DNA of 64,000 bases from Onishia taeanensis (GTDB lineage: Bacteria; Pseudomonadota; Gammaproteobacteria; Pseudomonadales; Halomonadaceae), in NCBI RefSeq assembly GCF_900100755.1, contig NZ_FNCI01000001.1:124001-188000 (forward strand), in the 5' to 3' direction. The notes under the pieces are model-generated. The model worked only from the letters and a program-made list of their open reading frames with translations, made no database searches and was not told the DNA's origin. The stretch's first letter is position 1, and every line of letters starts with the position of its first letter. Positions 39,783-47,511 of this stretch are shown in pieces. Made by a program: the position numbers and the translations under genes.

Positions 39783-41048
39783 ATGTTCAGCCGTGACATG
39801 CAGATTGCCGGATTCGATGATGCTCTGCTCGAGGCGATGCAGAAGGAAGCTGCTCGCCAGGAAGCGCATATCGAACTGATTGCTTCCGAAAACTACGCCA
39901 GCCCGCGAGTGATGGAAGCGCAGGGCTCGCAGCTGACCAACAAGTACGCGGAAGGCTATCCGGGCAAGCGCTACTATGGCGGCTGCGAGTATGTCGACAT
40001 CGTCGAGCAGCTGGCCATCGATTACGCCAAGGAGCTGTTCGGGGCGAGCTATGCCAACGTTCAGCCGCACTCCGGCTCACAGGCCAACGGCGCGGTCTTT
40101 CAGGCGCTGGTCAAGCCGGGCGACACCGTGCTGGGCATGAGCCTCGACGCCGGCGGCCACCTGACTCACGGTGCCAAGCCGAACTTCTCGGGCAAGCACT
40201 ACGAAGCCATCCAGTACGGCCTCGACGATCGCGGCCTGATCGACTACGAAGAAGTCGCGCGCCTGGCTCGCGAGCACCAGCCGAAGATGATCATCGCCGG
40301 CTTCTCCGCCTATTCCCAGATCATCGACTGGGCCAAGTTCCGCGAGATCGCCGACGAAGTGGGCGCCTACCTGTTGGTCGACATGGCCCACGTGGCGGGT
40401 CTGGTCGCTGCCGGTGTCTACCCGACGCCGCTGCCCCACGCCCATGTGGTCACTACCACGACCCACAAGACCCTGCGCGGCCCGCGCGGCGGCCTGATCC
40501 TGTCTGCCGAAGGCAGTGAAGAGATCGAGAAGAAGCTGCAGTCAGCCGTCTTCCCGGGCGGCCAGGGTGGCCCGCTGGAGCACGTCATTGCCGCCAAGGC
40601 GATCTGCTTCAAGGAAGCCATGGAGCCGGAGTTCAAGGCCTACCAGCAGCAGGTGGTCAAGAACGCCCAAGTCATGGCCAAGGTCTTCATCGAGCGGGGC
40701 TTCGACATCGTCTCTGGCGGTACCGAAGATCACCTCTTCCTGCTGTCGCTGATCAAGCAGGGCCTGACCGGCAAGGACGCGGACGCCGCTCTGGGCCGCG
40801 CCCATATCACCGTCAACAAGAACGCCGTGCCGGGCGACCCGCAGAGCCCGTTCGTCACCTCCGGCCTGCGCATTGGCACCCCGGCGGTCACGACTCGCGG
40901 CTTTGGTGAGACCGAATGCCGTGACCTGGCTACCTGGATCTGCGATCTGCTCGACGCCATGGCCAGCGGTGATTCCAGCGCCGCCGAAGCCGAGATCAAG
41001 ACCAAGGTCGAAGCGGTTTGCGCCCGTTTCCCGGTCTATCGCGACTGA
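39783..41048 (+). CDS. glyA: Serine hydroxymethyltransferase
   Basis: PLP enzyme converting serine and tetrahydrofolate to glycine and methylene-tetrahydrofolate. 421 residues. It has [43 protein letters not shown] at the front, the PLP lysine in [14 protein letters not shown], and [10 protein letters not shown] near the end. GAGGA lies upstream of the ATG at 39783. It is monocistronic, with an inverted repeat before it and a strong terminator after it. In halophiles it can supply glycine for betaine synthesis, but nothing nearby supports that link. Confidence 0.97.
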   Translation: MFSRDMQIAGFDDALLEAMQKEAARQEAHIELIASENYASPRVMEAQGSQLTNKYAEGYPGKRYYGGCEYVDIVEQLAIDYAKELFGASYANVQPHSGSQANGAVFQALVKPGDTVLGMSLDAGGHLTHGAKPNFSGKHYEAIQYGLDDRGLIDYEEVARLAREHQPKMIIAGFSAYSQIIDWAKFREIADEVGAYLLVDMAHVAGLVAAGVYPTPLPHAHVVTTTTHKTLRGPRGGLILSAEGSEEIEKKLQSAVFPGGQGGPLEHVIAAKAICFKEAMEPEFKAYQQQVVKNAQVMAKVFIERGFDIVSGGTEDHLFLLSLIKQGLTGKDADAALGRAHITVNKNAVPGDPQSPFVTSGLRIGTPAVTTRGFGETECRDLATWICDLLDAMASGDSSAAEAEIKTKVEAVCARFPVYRD

Positions 41049-41080
41049 GCCTGCCCCTTGCCGACTAACTGACGGCAGCT

Positions 41081-41118
41081 AAAAACGCCTCGGCCATCAC
41101 TGGCCGGGGCGTTTTTTT
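41081..41118 (+). terminator. Rho-independent terminator after glyA
   Basis: AAAAACGCCTCGGCCA pairs with TGGCCGGGGCGTTTTTTT across a TCAC loop, with one G-T pair in the stem. The A-run before the stem means it may also act on the opposite strand. Confidence 0.93.
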
Positions 41119-41200
41119 ATGCCTGCGAGTCGCGTTTGGTCGCACCCAATGACAAAACGCGACCATGGTCTAAAGGCGTTATGTCCGTTGTTGGTTGATC

Positions 41201-41215
41201 CTATGTCAGACATAG
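41201..41215. promoter_or_regulatory. Likely operator of the GntR/FCD regulator
   Basis: CTATGTC-A-GACATAG is a perfect 15-bp palindrome 37 bp before the regulator start. FadR-subfamily GntR regulators bind short palindromes of the TGTCNGACA kind, so self-regulation is a good guess. I did not see a second copy before dctP. Confidence 0.55.
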
Positions 41216-41251
41216 CGATTCAACAAACAGACACGCCGGGCAGGTTCCCCA

Positions 41252-42040
41252 ATGGGCCAAGCACCTTCCACAACAAGCAGTCGCGCCACGCGGCCGGATA
41301 TTGCCGAACAGCTGGCCGAAGCCATCTTCGGCGGTGTCTATGCGCCGGGCGACTTCGTGCCCAAGGAACTCGACCTCTGTGAGACCTATGGGGTGAGCCG
41401 CAGCACGGTGCGCAGCGCTCTGCAGTCGCTTGTCGCCGCCGGCATGATCAAGCGCATCTCGGGGCAGGGCAGCCGGGTCCAGGAGCTGGCGCAGTGGCAT
41501 CTGCTCGACCCAAGGGTCAGCGACTGGATGGCGCGGTTCGCCCAGCCCAATCCGCGTATTCGCCAGGAAATTTTCGCTTTCCGGGTGGCGGTGGAGCCTT
41601 TCGTGGCTCGCCTGGCCGCAGAGCACGCCACCGCCGCCGACCTCAACGAGATCGAGACCGCGTACCTGGGCATGATCAAGGCGCTGGAGTCGTCCGATCA
41701 GTGCCATCAGGACGTCAGTCATGACGATTACGACGTGGCCTTCCACGAAGCGATCTTCTCGGCCACCCACAACCTGCTCTGGTCGCAGATCAGCCATGTG
41801 CTCAAGCCGGCGATTGCGCTACTGGTCGAGACCTCGAATCACAGCGCAGACGAATTGCAGGACAGCATGGAGCGCCACCGCCAGTTGATGGAGGCCATTC
41901 GTCTGCGGCGCCCCGAAGAGGCCGAGCAGGCCGCGCTGCGCGTTCTCGAACGCACCGGGCTCGACCTGGGCATCGACAGCATATTCGCTACACCGCTTTC
42001 TCATTTGCGCCTTCCGGGTGCATTGCCGCCCGCGTCATGA
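41252..42040 (+). CDS. GntR-family transcriptional regulator (FadR/FCD subfamily)
   Basis: 262 residues. A winged helix-turn-helix (about 12-80; ELDLCETYGVSRSTVRSALQSLVAAGMIKRISGQGSRV) is followed by an FCD ligand domain (about 100-235) with the metal-type residues in DDYDVAFHEAIF and later His residues. Members sense small organic acids such as sugar acids. It lies directly before the dctPQM genes on the same strand and probably controls them, releasing repression when the transported acid is present (inference). A perfect palindrome lies 37 bp upstream. Confidence 0.9.
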   Translation: MGQAPSTTSSRATRPDIAEQLAEAIFGGVYAPGDFVPKELDLCETYGVSRSTVRSALQSLVAAGMIKRISGQGSRVQELAQWHLLDPRVSDWMARFAQPNPRIRQEIFAFRVAVEPFVARLAAEHATAADLNEIETAYLGMIKALESSDQCHQDVSHDDYDVAFHEAIFSATHNLLWSQISHVLKPAIALLVETSNHSADELQDSMERHRQLMEAIRLRRPEEAEQAALRVLERTGLDLGIDSIFATPLSHLRLPGALPPAS

Positions 42041-42121
42041 CGACGTGATCTGGCCGTCCGCGGTGCCTTCGCGTACCGGTAACAACAACCTCACACTCAA
42101 CCGATGACGAGGAAATGCACC

Positions 42122-43171
42122 ATGAAAAACGTCACGTCTATCAAGTCTTCCGCTCTGAAGCCTTTCGCTCTCAAGGCCCTGACGGCTGCCGTGCTCGGCT
42201 CCATGGCGTTCGGCGCCCAGGCGGCAGAATACGAATGGACCTTCCAGACCTCTGAGACCTCAGGTGAGCCGCAGTTCGAGCTCAAGAAAGCGTGGGCCGA
42301 GAACGTCAACACCATGTCTGGCGGGCGTATCGAAATCGAGATCCTGCCGGTCAACGCCGTGGTCGGCGCGACCGAAACCCTGCAGGCGGTGAGCGCCAAC
42401 ATCCTTCAGGGCCATATGACCGATCCCAGCTACTTCTCCGGCCAGAATCCGGCCTTCGGCATGATGGGCAACCTGGTGGGCGCCTGGGGCGACCCGGTCG
42501 AGTTTCTCGACTACATGAATTACGCCGGCGGCGAGGACATCTACAACGAGTTGGCCGAGCCCTACGGTGTGCACCTGATCGGTGCTGCCGCCACTGGCCT
42601 CGAGGCGCTGCCCTCCAAGCGTCCGATTCGCACCGTCGAGGACCTTGAAGGGCTCAAGCTGCGTGCCCCCCAGGGCATGGTGTACAACATCTTCGAGAAG
42701 GCCGGCGCCACACCGGTCAACCTGCCGGGCTCCGAGGTCTATACCGCCCTCGAGAAGGGCGTGATCGATGCCGCCGACTACACGGTCTTCGCCACCAACT
42801 ATGACCAGGGGCTCTACGAGTTCGCGCCTTACCCCAACTATCCGGGCTTCCACTCGCTGCCGATGGTGGCGATTTCGCTCAACAAGGGCATCTGGGACGG
42901 TCTGCCGGATGACCTGAAGGCCATTCTCGAGACCTCCGTCGACAGCATGTCCTATGAAATGGTGGCCATGCTCAAGGCACGGGATCTCGCGGCAGTGAAA
43001 GAGGTGAACGAGGATCCGAACATCGAGATCATCGACATGCCGGCCGAAGAGCGCGCCAAGTTCCGCAACATCGCCAAGGAAGAGTGGGCGGTCTGGGCCG
43101 AGAAGAATGAGATCACCCAGAAGTACTACGACTCCGTGGTCGGCTATCTGCAGGACCATAACCTGATGTAA
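42122..43171 (+). CDS. dctP: TRAP transporter substrate-binding protein (DctP family)
   Basis: A 349-residue periplasmic solute-binding protein with a signal peptide ending AFGAQAAEYEW. It is a DctP-type receptor with LPSKRPIRTVEDLEGLKLRAPQGMVYNIFEKAGATPVNLPGSEVYTALEKGVIDAADY; the conserved Arg of KLRAPQ normally binds the ligand carboxylate. The ATG at 42122 follows GAGGAA; an in-frame ATG six codons earlier has no SD. The ligand is unknown; the neighbouring GntR regulator and gluconate kinase make a sugar acid plausible. Two strong hairpins separate it from dctQ. Confidence 0.92.
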   Translation: MKNVTSIKSSALKPFALKALTAAVLGSMAFGAQAAEYEWTFQTSETSGEPQFELKKAWAENVNTMSGGRIEIEILPVNAVVGATETLQAVSANILQGHMTDPSYFSGQNPAFGMMGNLVGAWGDPVEFLDYMNYAGGEDIYNELAEPYGVHLIGAAATGLEALPSKRPIRTVEDLEGLKLRAPQGMVYNIFEKAGATPVNLPGSEVYTALEKGVIDAADYTVFATNYDQGLYEFAPYPNYPGFHSLPMVAISLNKGIWDGLPDDLKAILETSVDSMSYEMVAMLKARDLAAVKEVNEDPNIEIIDMPAEERAKFRNIAKEEWAVWAEKNEITQKYYDSVVGYLQDHNLM

Positions 43172-43178
43172 CCCGTCC

Positions 43179-43246
43179 GGGGCCGGCTCTGAGTGCCGGC
43201 CCCGCGTCGACGGCATCGCCACCGAGCGCCCGGTGGTGATGCCGTC
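43179..43246 (+). promoter_or_regulatory. Two strong stem-loops between dctP and dctQ
   Basis: The first (43179-43203) pairs GGGGCCGGC with GCCGGCCCC. The second (43209-43246) has 16-bp arms, with one G-T pair, around a 6-nt loop. Neither has a T-run. Such hairpins commonly protect the binding-protein message so that DctP is made in excess over the membrane parts. Confidence 0.75.
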
Positions 43247-43273
43247 GTCCCTATTGATTTGAGAGGAAACGTC

Positions 43274-43891
43274 ATGTCTCGACAATCCCAACGCCACGAG
43301 GCAGCCGGCGTGACGCGCGACGACGAGCTGGTCGCCGCCACCGCAGGGGAGCCCGAGCCGAGTGACCCGACCCGCAGCGCCTTCGATCGCGGCGTGACCT
43401 GGTGCGCCCGCGGGGCCGCCTGGCTGGTCTTCATCGCCATGGGCATCAGTGTCTTCGAGGTCATCATGCGCTACGGCTTCGATTCGCCGACCTCCTGGGT
43501 GCATGAGACCGTGGTCATGCTGGTGGCCGTGAGCTTTGCCCTGGGTGGTCCCGCGGCATTGGCCGGTAATCAGCATATTCGCGTGCGCGTGCTCTATGAC
43601 CATGCCGGTCCGCGGCTCAAGGTCTGGCTGGATCGCTTCAATGATCTGGTGACCCTGGGCTTTTGCGTGGCGATGAGCTATGCCGCCTTCGTGATGTTCT
43701 GGGATGCCTCCCACAACCCGCTCGGCGACTGGTCGCTGGAGCGTTCGGGTACCTCCTGGAACCCGCCGTTTCCGGCCCTGGTCAAGGGCATCATCATGGT
43801 CTCTCTGATGATCATGAGCATTCAGGCGCTGATTCACTGCATTCAGTCGCTGCGTGCCAAGCCGACCACCAACGCTGAGAGGAGCCGGTAA
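43274..43891 (+). CDS. dctQ: TRAP transporter small permease (DctQ family)
   Basis: 205 residues with a long hydrophilic N-terminus (about 45 residues) and four membrane segments. WVHETVVMLVAVSFALGGPAALAGNQHIRVRVLYD is the typical DctQ segment. GAGAGGAA precedes the ATG at 43274. It overlaps dctM by one base (TAATG). Confidence 0.9.
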   Translation: MSRQSQRHEAAGVTRDDELVAATAGEPEPSDPTRSAFDRGVTWCARGAAWLVFIAMGISVFEVIMRYGFDSPTSWVHETVVMLVAVSFALGGPAALAGNQHIRVRVLYDHAGPRLKVWLDRFNDLVTLGFCVAMSYAAFVMFWDASHNPLGDWSLERSGTSWNPPFPALVKGIIMVSLMIMSIQALIHCIQSLRAKPTTNAERSR

Positions 43892-45192
43892 TGGATATCG
43901 CTGACGGAACGCTGTTATTGGTTACCGCCATCTTTGCGCTGCTGGTGACGGGCCTGCCGCTGGCTTTCATCACTGGTCTAGTGGCCCTGGTATTCACCTT
44001 CGGCTGGTTTGGCAGCAACGCCTTGCCGTTGGTTACCAGCCGCGTATTTGGCTTCGTGACCGAGTATTCGCTGGTGGCGGTGCCGATGTTCGTGTTGATG
44101 GCCTCGTTACTCGACCGATCGGGGATCGCCAAGGATCTCTTCAACGCCATGCGCGTCTTTGCCGGCCGTTTGCCTGGCGGTGTCGCCGTGCAGACCATCG
44201 TGGTGGCCTTCTTCCTGGCGGCGCTATCCGGCATTATCGGCGGCGAGATCGTGCTGCTGGGCATCTTGGCACTGCCGCAGATGCTGCGACTGGGCTATGA
44301 CAAGCACCTCTCGATTGGTGTGGTCTGCGCGGGCGGTGCCCTCGGCACCATGATGCCGCCCTCGATCGTACTGATCATTTACGGCCTGATTGCCAGCGTG
44401 TCGATCGCCGATCTGTTCACGGCGGCCATTACGCCCGCGGTGATCCTGATGGGCTCCTACATCGCCTATGTACTGGTGCGCTGCATGCGTAATCCGGCGA
44501 TGGGACCGCCGATGACCGATGCTGATCGTGAAGACGGTTTCTCCAACCGCTGGCAGGCGCTCAAAGCCATCATCGTGCCCGGACTGATCGCCTTCATGGT
44601 GTTGGGGTCTATCTACGGCGGTGTGGCCTCGGTGACCGAAGCGGCGGCAATGGGCGTGTTCGGTGTACTGCTGGCTATCTTGCTGCGCGGCGAGTTTTCC
44701 TTCAAGACGCTGCATGCAAGCCTCGGTCAGACCATGACGACCTGCGGCATGATCATCTGGATCGGTATCGGTGCCGCGGCATTGGTCGGGGTCTACAACC
44801 TGATGGGAGGCAACCGTTTCATCTCGCAGGTGATTCTCGGTATGGACGTTGAGCCGATCGTGATTCTGCTGGTGATGATGGCGATACTGCTGGTGCTTGG
44901 CATGTTCCTCGACTGGATTGGCGTGGCGATGCTGGCGCTGCCGATCTTCGTGCCGATCGTGGTGCAGTTGGGCTATAGCCCGATCTGGTTCGGCATCCTG
45001 TTCGCGGTCAACATGCAGGTCTCCTTCCTGTCGCCACCCTTTGGCCCCGCCGCCTTCTACTTGAAGGGCGTGGCGCCACCCAGTATCAGCCTCAAGGATA
45101 TCTTCGTATCGCTGCTGCCGTTTATCGCTATTCAGCTCTGCGTCTTGTTCCTGCTGCTGTTCTTCCCCGATCTGGCCATGTGGCTGGTCTGA
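43891..45192 (+). CDS. dctM: TRAP transporter large permease (DctM family)
   Basis: A 433-residue ion-coupled permease with about 12 membrane segments. It has GIIGGEIVLLGILALPQMLRLGYDKHLSIGVVCAGGALGTMMPPSIVLIIYG and, near the end, NMQVSFLSPPFGPAAFYLKGVAP, the family signatures. TRAP systems use a sodium gradient, which suits a halophile. It ends the operon, with a terminator at 45229. Confidence 0.94.
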   Translation: MDIADGTLLLVTAIFALLVTGLPLAFITGLVALVFTFGWFGSNALPLVTSRVFGFVTEYSLVAVPMFVLMASLLDRSGIAKDLFNAMRVFAGRLPGGVAVQTIVVAFFLAALSGIIGGEIVLLGILALPQMLRLGYDKHLSIGVVCAGGALGTMMPPSIVLIIYGLIASVSIADLFTAAITPAVILMGSYIAYVLVRCMRNPAMGPPMTDADREDGFSNRWQALKAIIVPGLIAFMVLGSIYGGVASVTEAAAMGVFGVLLAILLRGEFSFKTLHASLGQTMTTCGMIIWIGIGAAALVGVYNLMGGNRFISQVILGMDVEPIVILLVMMAILLVLGMFLDWIGVAMLALPIFVPIVVQLGYSPIWFGILFAVNMQVSFLSPPFGPAAFYLKGVAPPSISLKDIFVSLLPFIAIQLCVLFLLLFFPDLAMWLV

Positions 45193-45228
45193 TTCATGAC
45201 ACTGCGTTCATGAAAAACGCCTGATCGA

Positions 45229-45264
45229 ACGCCCCAATCATGCGAATGGTTGGGGCGTTTTTTT
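45229..45264 (+). terminator. Rho-independent terminator after dctM
   Basis: ACGCCCCAA(TCA) pairs with (TGG)TTGGGGCGT and is followed by six more T. It closes the regulator/TRAP unit. Confidence 0.9.
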
Positions 45265-45664
45265 GATTTGAATGCCTGCGGGTCGAATCAGCAGGGCAAT
45301 TCTTTCTAGCGACGGCCATGATGGTCAGCCGTGGATACACCGCTCATGAAAAGTGGCATCACACCCTATGAAAAGGCTTGGCTGAGAGAAGTTAAGAAAT
45401 GACAGCCCAAATGGCGAGTGATAACTGAAGCGATGATAAGAGCCAGGGAGAGCCAGATGTTGAGAGGGCACAGTGGCTATGAAAGGGGGGATGATAAGAG
45501 AAACATCAGCACATAAGAAAGGAATAGTGACGGTGGTGGCGGGAATTTAAGGCAAGCGCCACTTAGAGATTCATGGCGCTAATTGCTTGAGGCTTTCTGA
45601 GATGCCTGTCCCCGATGCTCTTCTTTTAGGTATTTTTTATAAGCGCTTCTCTCGGGATGGCCTG
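45265..45664. other. Gene-free, AT-richer stretch between dctM and gntK
   Basis: About 400 bp without a credible open frame. Base composition is visibly lower in GC than the surroundings, and the plus strand is purine-rich at 45380-45545. The 11-mer gatgataagag occurs at 45432-45442 and 45490-45500. AGCGCCA / TGGCGCT arms (45555-45580) form a 7-bp hairpin with a 12-nt loop. It is either decayed sequence or an unrecognised RNA; I cannot assign it. Confidence 0.4.
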
Positions 45665-46180
45665 TCAGCGCTGAATGCCAGATCGTGAGAGAAAGTCTGC
45701 CACAATCTGTTCCGGAGGCTGGCGGATATCGAGGCGAACGGCTTCGGTTTCGTCTGGCATCTCAAGATCGGTAAGCTGGCTATTCAGCATATGTTCGCCG
45801 GTAAAGAAGTGGCCGCTACGACCGCCTAGGCGCTCCAGCAATACGGTCCGGGAGCCGTGTAGATACAGGATGTGGAGCTCGGGAGCCCCTTGTCGCAGTA
45901 CATCACGGTAGCGATGCTTCAGCGCCGAGCAGCCGATGACGATATCCTTGCCCTGGGCGCGATAGTCGCGATACAGGTCGGCAAGGGTCAAAAGCCAGCC
46001 TTGACGGTCGCTATCGTTCAGCGGCTCCCCTCGCGCCATCTTGGCGATACTGTTTTCGCTGTGATGATCATCGGCATCGATAAATTCGGCATGGACCGCC
46101 TGTGCCAGCAGTTTTCCGATGTGTGATTTACCCGAACCGGAAACGCCCATAACGAGTAGAGTGAGTGGCGAGGTATTCAT
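45665..46180 (-). CDS. gntK: Gluconokinase
   Basis: Phosphorylates gluconate to 6-phosphogluconate, the substrate of Edd, so it is a side entry into the Entner-Doudoroff pathway. 171 residues. P-loop GVSGSGKS (12-19), IDADDHHSENSIAKMARGEPLNDSDRQGWL and CSALKHRYRDVLR are the GntK motifs, and HFFTGEHMLNSQLTDLE follows. The SD is weak. It is convergent with the TRAP genes, which supports but does not prove that the TRAP system imports gluconate or a related acid. Confidence 0.95.
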   Translation of the reverse strand: MNTSPLTLLVMGVSGSGKSHIGKLLAQAVHAEFIDADDHHSENSIAKMARGEPLNDSDRQGWLLTLADLYRDYRAQGKDIVIGCSALKHRYRDVLRQGAPELHILYLHGSRTVLLERLGGRSGHFFTGEHMLNSQLTDLEMPDETEAVRLDIRQPPEQIVADFLSRSGIQR

Positions 46181-46348
46181 GCGCTTTTCTCGATAAATAA
46201 TGCGGTGAACTTGAGGGAATAATAGCGAAAATTAGCCGTTGGTGGCCAGTGATAATACGACGATTTCAAGGGGTGACGCTCTGTCGCCATATTGGCTATT
46301 CAACTCCTCATATAGGCGCATGACCGGGCCTCATTTTTTTAGGAAAGC

Positions 46349-46382
46349 GGCACTTTGTTGTGCGGTGAACCAAAATGGTGCG
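46349..46382 (+). promoter_or_regulatory. NtrC-like enhancer boxes upstream of the glucosylglycerate genes
   Basis: TGAACCAAAATGGTGCG at 46366-46382 agrees at about 14 of 17 positions with the E. coli glnA NtrC site as I recall it (TGCACCAACATGGTGCT). A weaker box, GGCACTTTGTTGTGCG, lies just upstream at 46349-46364 with one base missing. The main box centres about 140 bp before the predicted start of transcription, a normal place for an NtrC enhancer. Confidence 0.55.
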
Positions 46383-46489
46383 CGGTGTTGCCGTATTGCA
46401 AAAAGGTCGCCTCTTTGTGGTGCTCTGGACCGCTGTCGGGTCCCGCGACAACCAGCGTTGCGCCATGCGTCATGGCGAATGCATCGGTC

Positions 46490-46505
46490 TGGCACGCTGC
46501 GTGCT
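46490..46505 (+). promoter_or_regulatory. Sigma-54 (-24/-12) promoter
   Basis: TGGCACG-CTGC-GTGCT matches the consensus TGGCACG-N4-TTGCT at all but one position. The invariant GG (46491-46492) and GC (46503-46504) are exactly ten bases apart. The predicted transcription start is near 46516, giving a leader of about 37 nt before the ATG at 46553. Confidence 0.68.
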
Positions 46506-46552
46506 AGGGTTTTCCATATCGGCACGCTCATGCCAGCCAGCAGGTAACGCCC

Positions 46553-47413
46553 ATGTCACCCGTTTCGCCTTCCTTGCCTCGCCTGGTCTTCACCGATCTC
46601 GACGGCACCCTGCTAGACCACGACAACTATGGGTGGAAGCCGGCCGCCCCTTGGCTCAAACGGCTTCATCACGCAGGAGTGCTGGTGATTCCGGTGACCA
46701 GCAAGACGCGTGCCGAGCTAATGCCGCTGCGTCGCGAGCTGGGCCTGCAAGATATTCCTTTCATTGCCGAAAACGGAGCGGTAATTGGGCTTCCACCCGC
46801 CTGGCAGCATGCTCGCCTGGATCGTAATCCGAACTTTGTCGACGGTCTGGCAATCAAGACGCCGGGAATCGATATCGGTTTTCTTCGCACTCGGCTTGGC
46901 GTGATGCGCGAGCGCCTTGGCGTTCGCTTTCGTGGCATGGGGGAGCTCGGCATAGACGAAATCATGTCGCTGACCGGCCTGCCGGAGCCACAGGCCCGTC
47001 TGGCCCGGGTGCGGGAAGGCTGCGAGCCGCTGATTTGGGATGACTCCGAGGCGGCGCTAGTGGACTTTCGTCAGGCGCTGGAGGCGGACGGGCTATGCCT
47101 GCTGCGCGGCGGGCGTTTCTGGCATGCCATGGGCCAGCTCGACAAGGGCGACGGCGTTCGCTGGCTGGTCGAGCGCTATCAGGCGCTGCGGGGCCATCGC
47201 CCCCTGACCCTGGGGCTTGGCGACGGGCCCAACGACGTACCGCTGCTCGAGGCGGTGGATCGCGCCGTGCTGATTCCTGGCCGCCATGACCACTCGGTGC
47301 GGCTTACCAATGCCCATCAATATCATGCCCGACACCCGGGACCCTCGGGCTGGGCCGAAGGGCTGGATTACTGGTGGGGAAAGGAGCTGACCGCGCCGGC
47401 CAAGGAATCCTAG
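46553..47413 (+). CDS. gpgP: Glucosyl/mannosyl-3-phosphoglycerate phosphatase (HAD-IIB)
   Basis: A 286-residue HAD phosphatase of the MPGP (YedP) family. The nucleophile motif FTDLDGTLLD gives Asp15 and Asp17, then VIPVTSKTRAELMPLRRELGL, FIAENGAVI and the motif IV GLGDGPNDVPLLE. The family dephosphorylates mannosyl- or glucosyl-3-phosphoglycerate to the free compatible solute. The neighbouring synthase points to the glucosyl form. It is first in the unit behind a sigma-54-type promoter, with the synthase 98 bp downstream. Which hexose it handles cannot be told from the sequence alone. Confidence 0.8.
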   Translation: MSPVSPSLPRLVFTDLDGTLLDHDNYGWKPAAPWLKRLHHAGVLVIPVTSKTRAELMPLRRELGLQDIPFIAENGAVIGLPPAWQHARLDRNPNFVDGLAIKTPGIDIGFLRTRLGVMRERLGVRFRGMGELGIDEIMSLTGLPEPQARLARVREGCEPLIWDDSEAALVDFRQALEADGLCLLRGGRFWHAMGQLDKGDGVRWLVERYQALRGHRPLTLGLGDGPNDVPLLEAVDRAVLIPGRHDHSVRLTNAHQYHARHPGPSGWAEGLDYWWGKELTAPAKES

Positions 47414-47511
47414 CCGCCCTGGCACTACACCGCACGACACGATCACCAAGCACCATGACAAGACTGATGCATTAGCCATAGTCACCAGCAGGATGATCAG
47501 GAGAATCTCGG

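Larger units (their letters stand above)
46181..46552. other. Intergenic region between gntK and the HAD phosphatase gene
   Basis: A 372-bp divergent gap with no credible gene; a 102-codon frame at 46239-46547 has no recognisable features. It holds the sigma-54 promoter and NtrC-like boxes listed separately. The part close to gntK (46181-46270) is AT-rich and should contain the gntK promoter. Confidence 0.6.

Noticed and set aside
42260-43837. 525-codon minus-strand frame opposite dctP and dctQ
   Set aside because: It crosses two real genes and the hairpin region between them; His/Asp/Gly-rich composition is typical of antisense frames in GC-rich genes.
46239-46547. 102-codon frame in the gntK-gpgP gap
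   Set aside because: No SD or homology, and it overlaps the sigma-54-type promoter and NtrC-like boxes.
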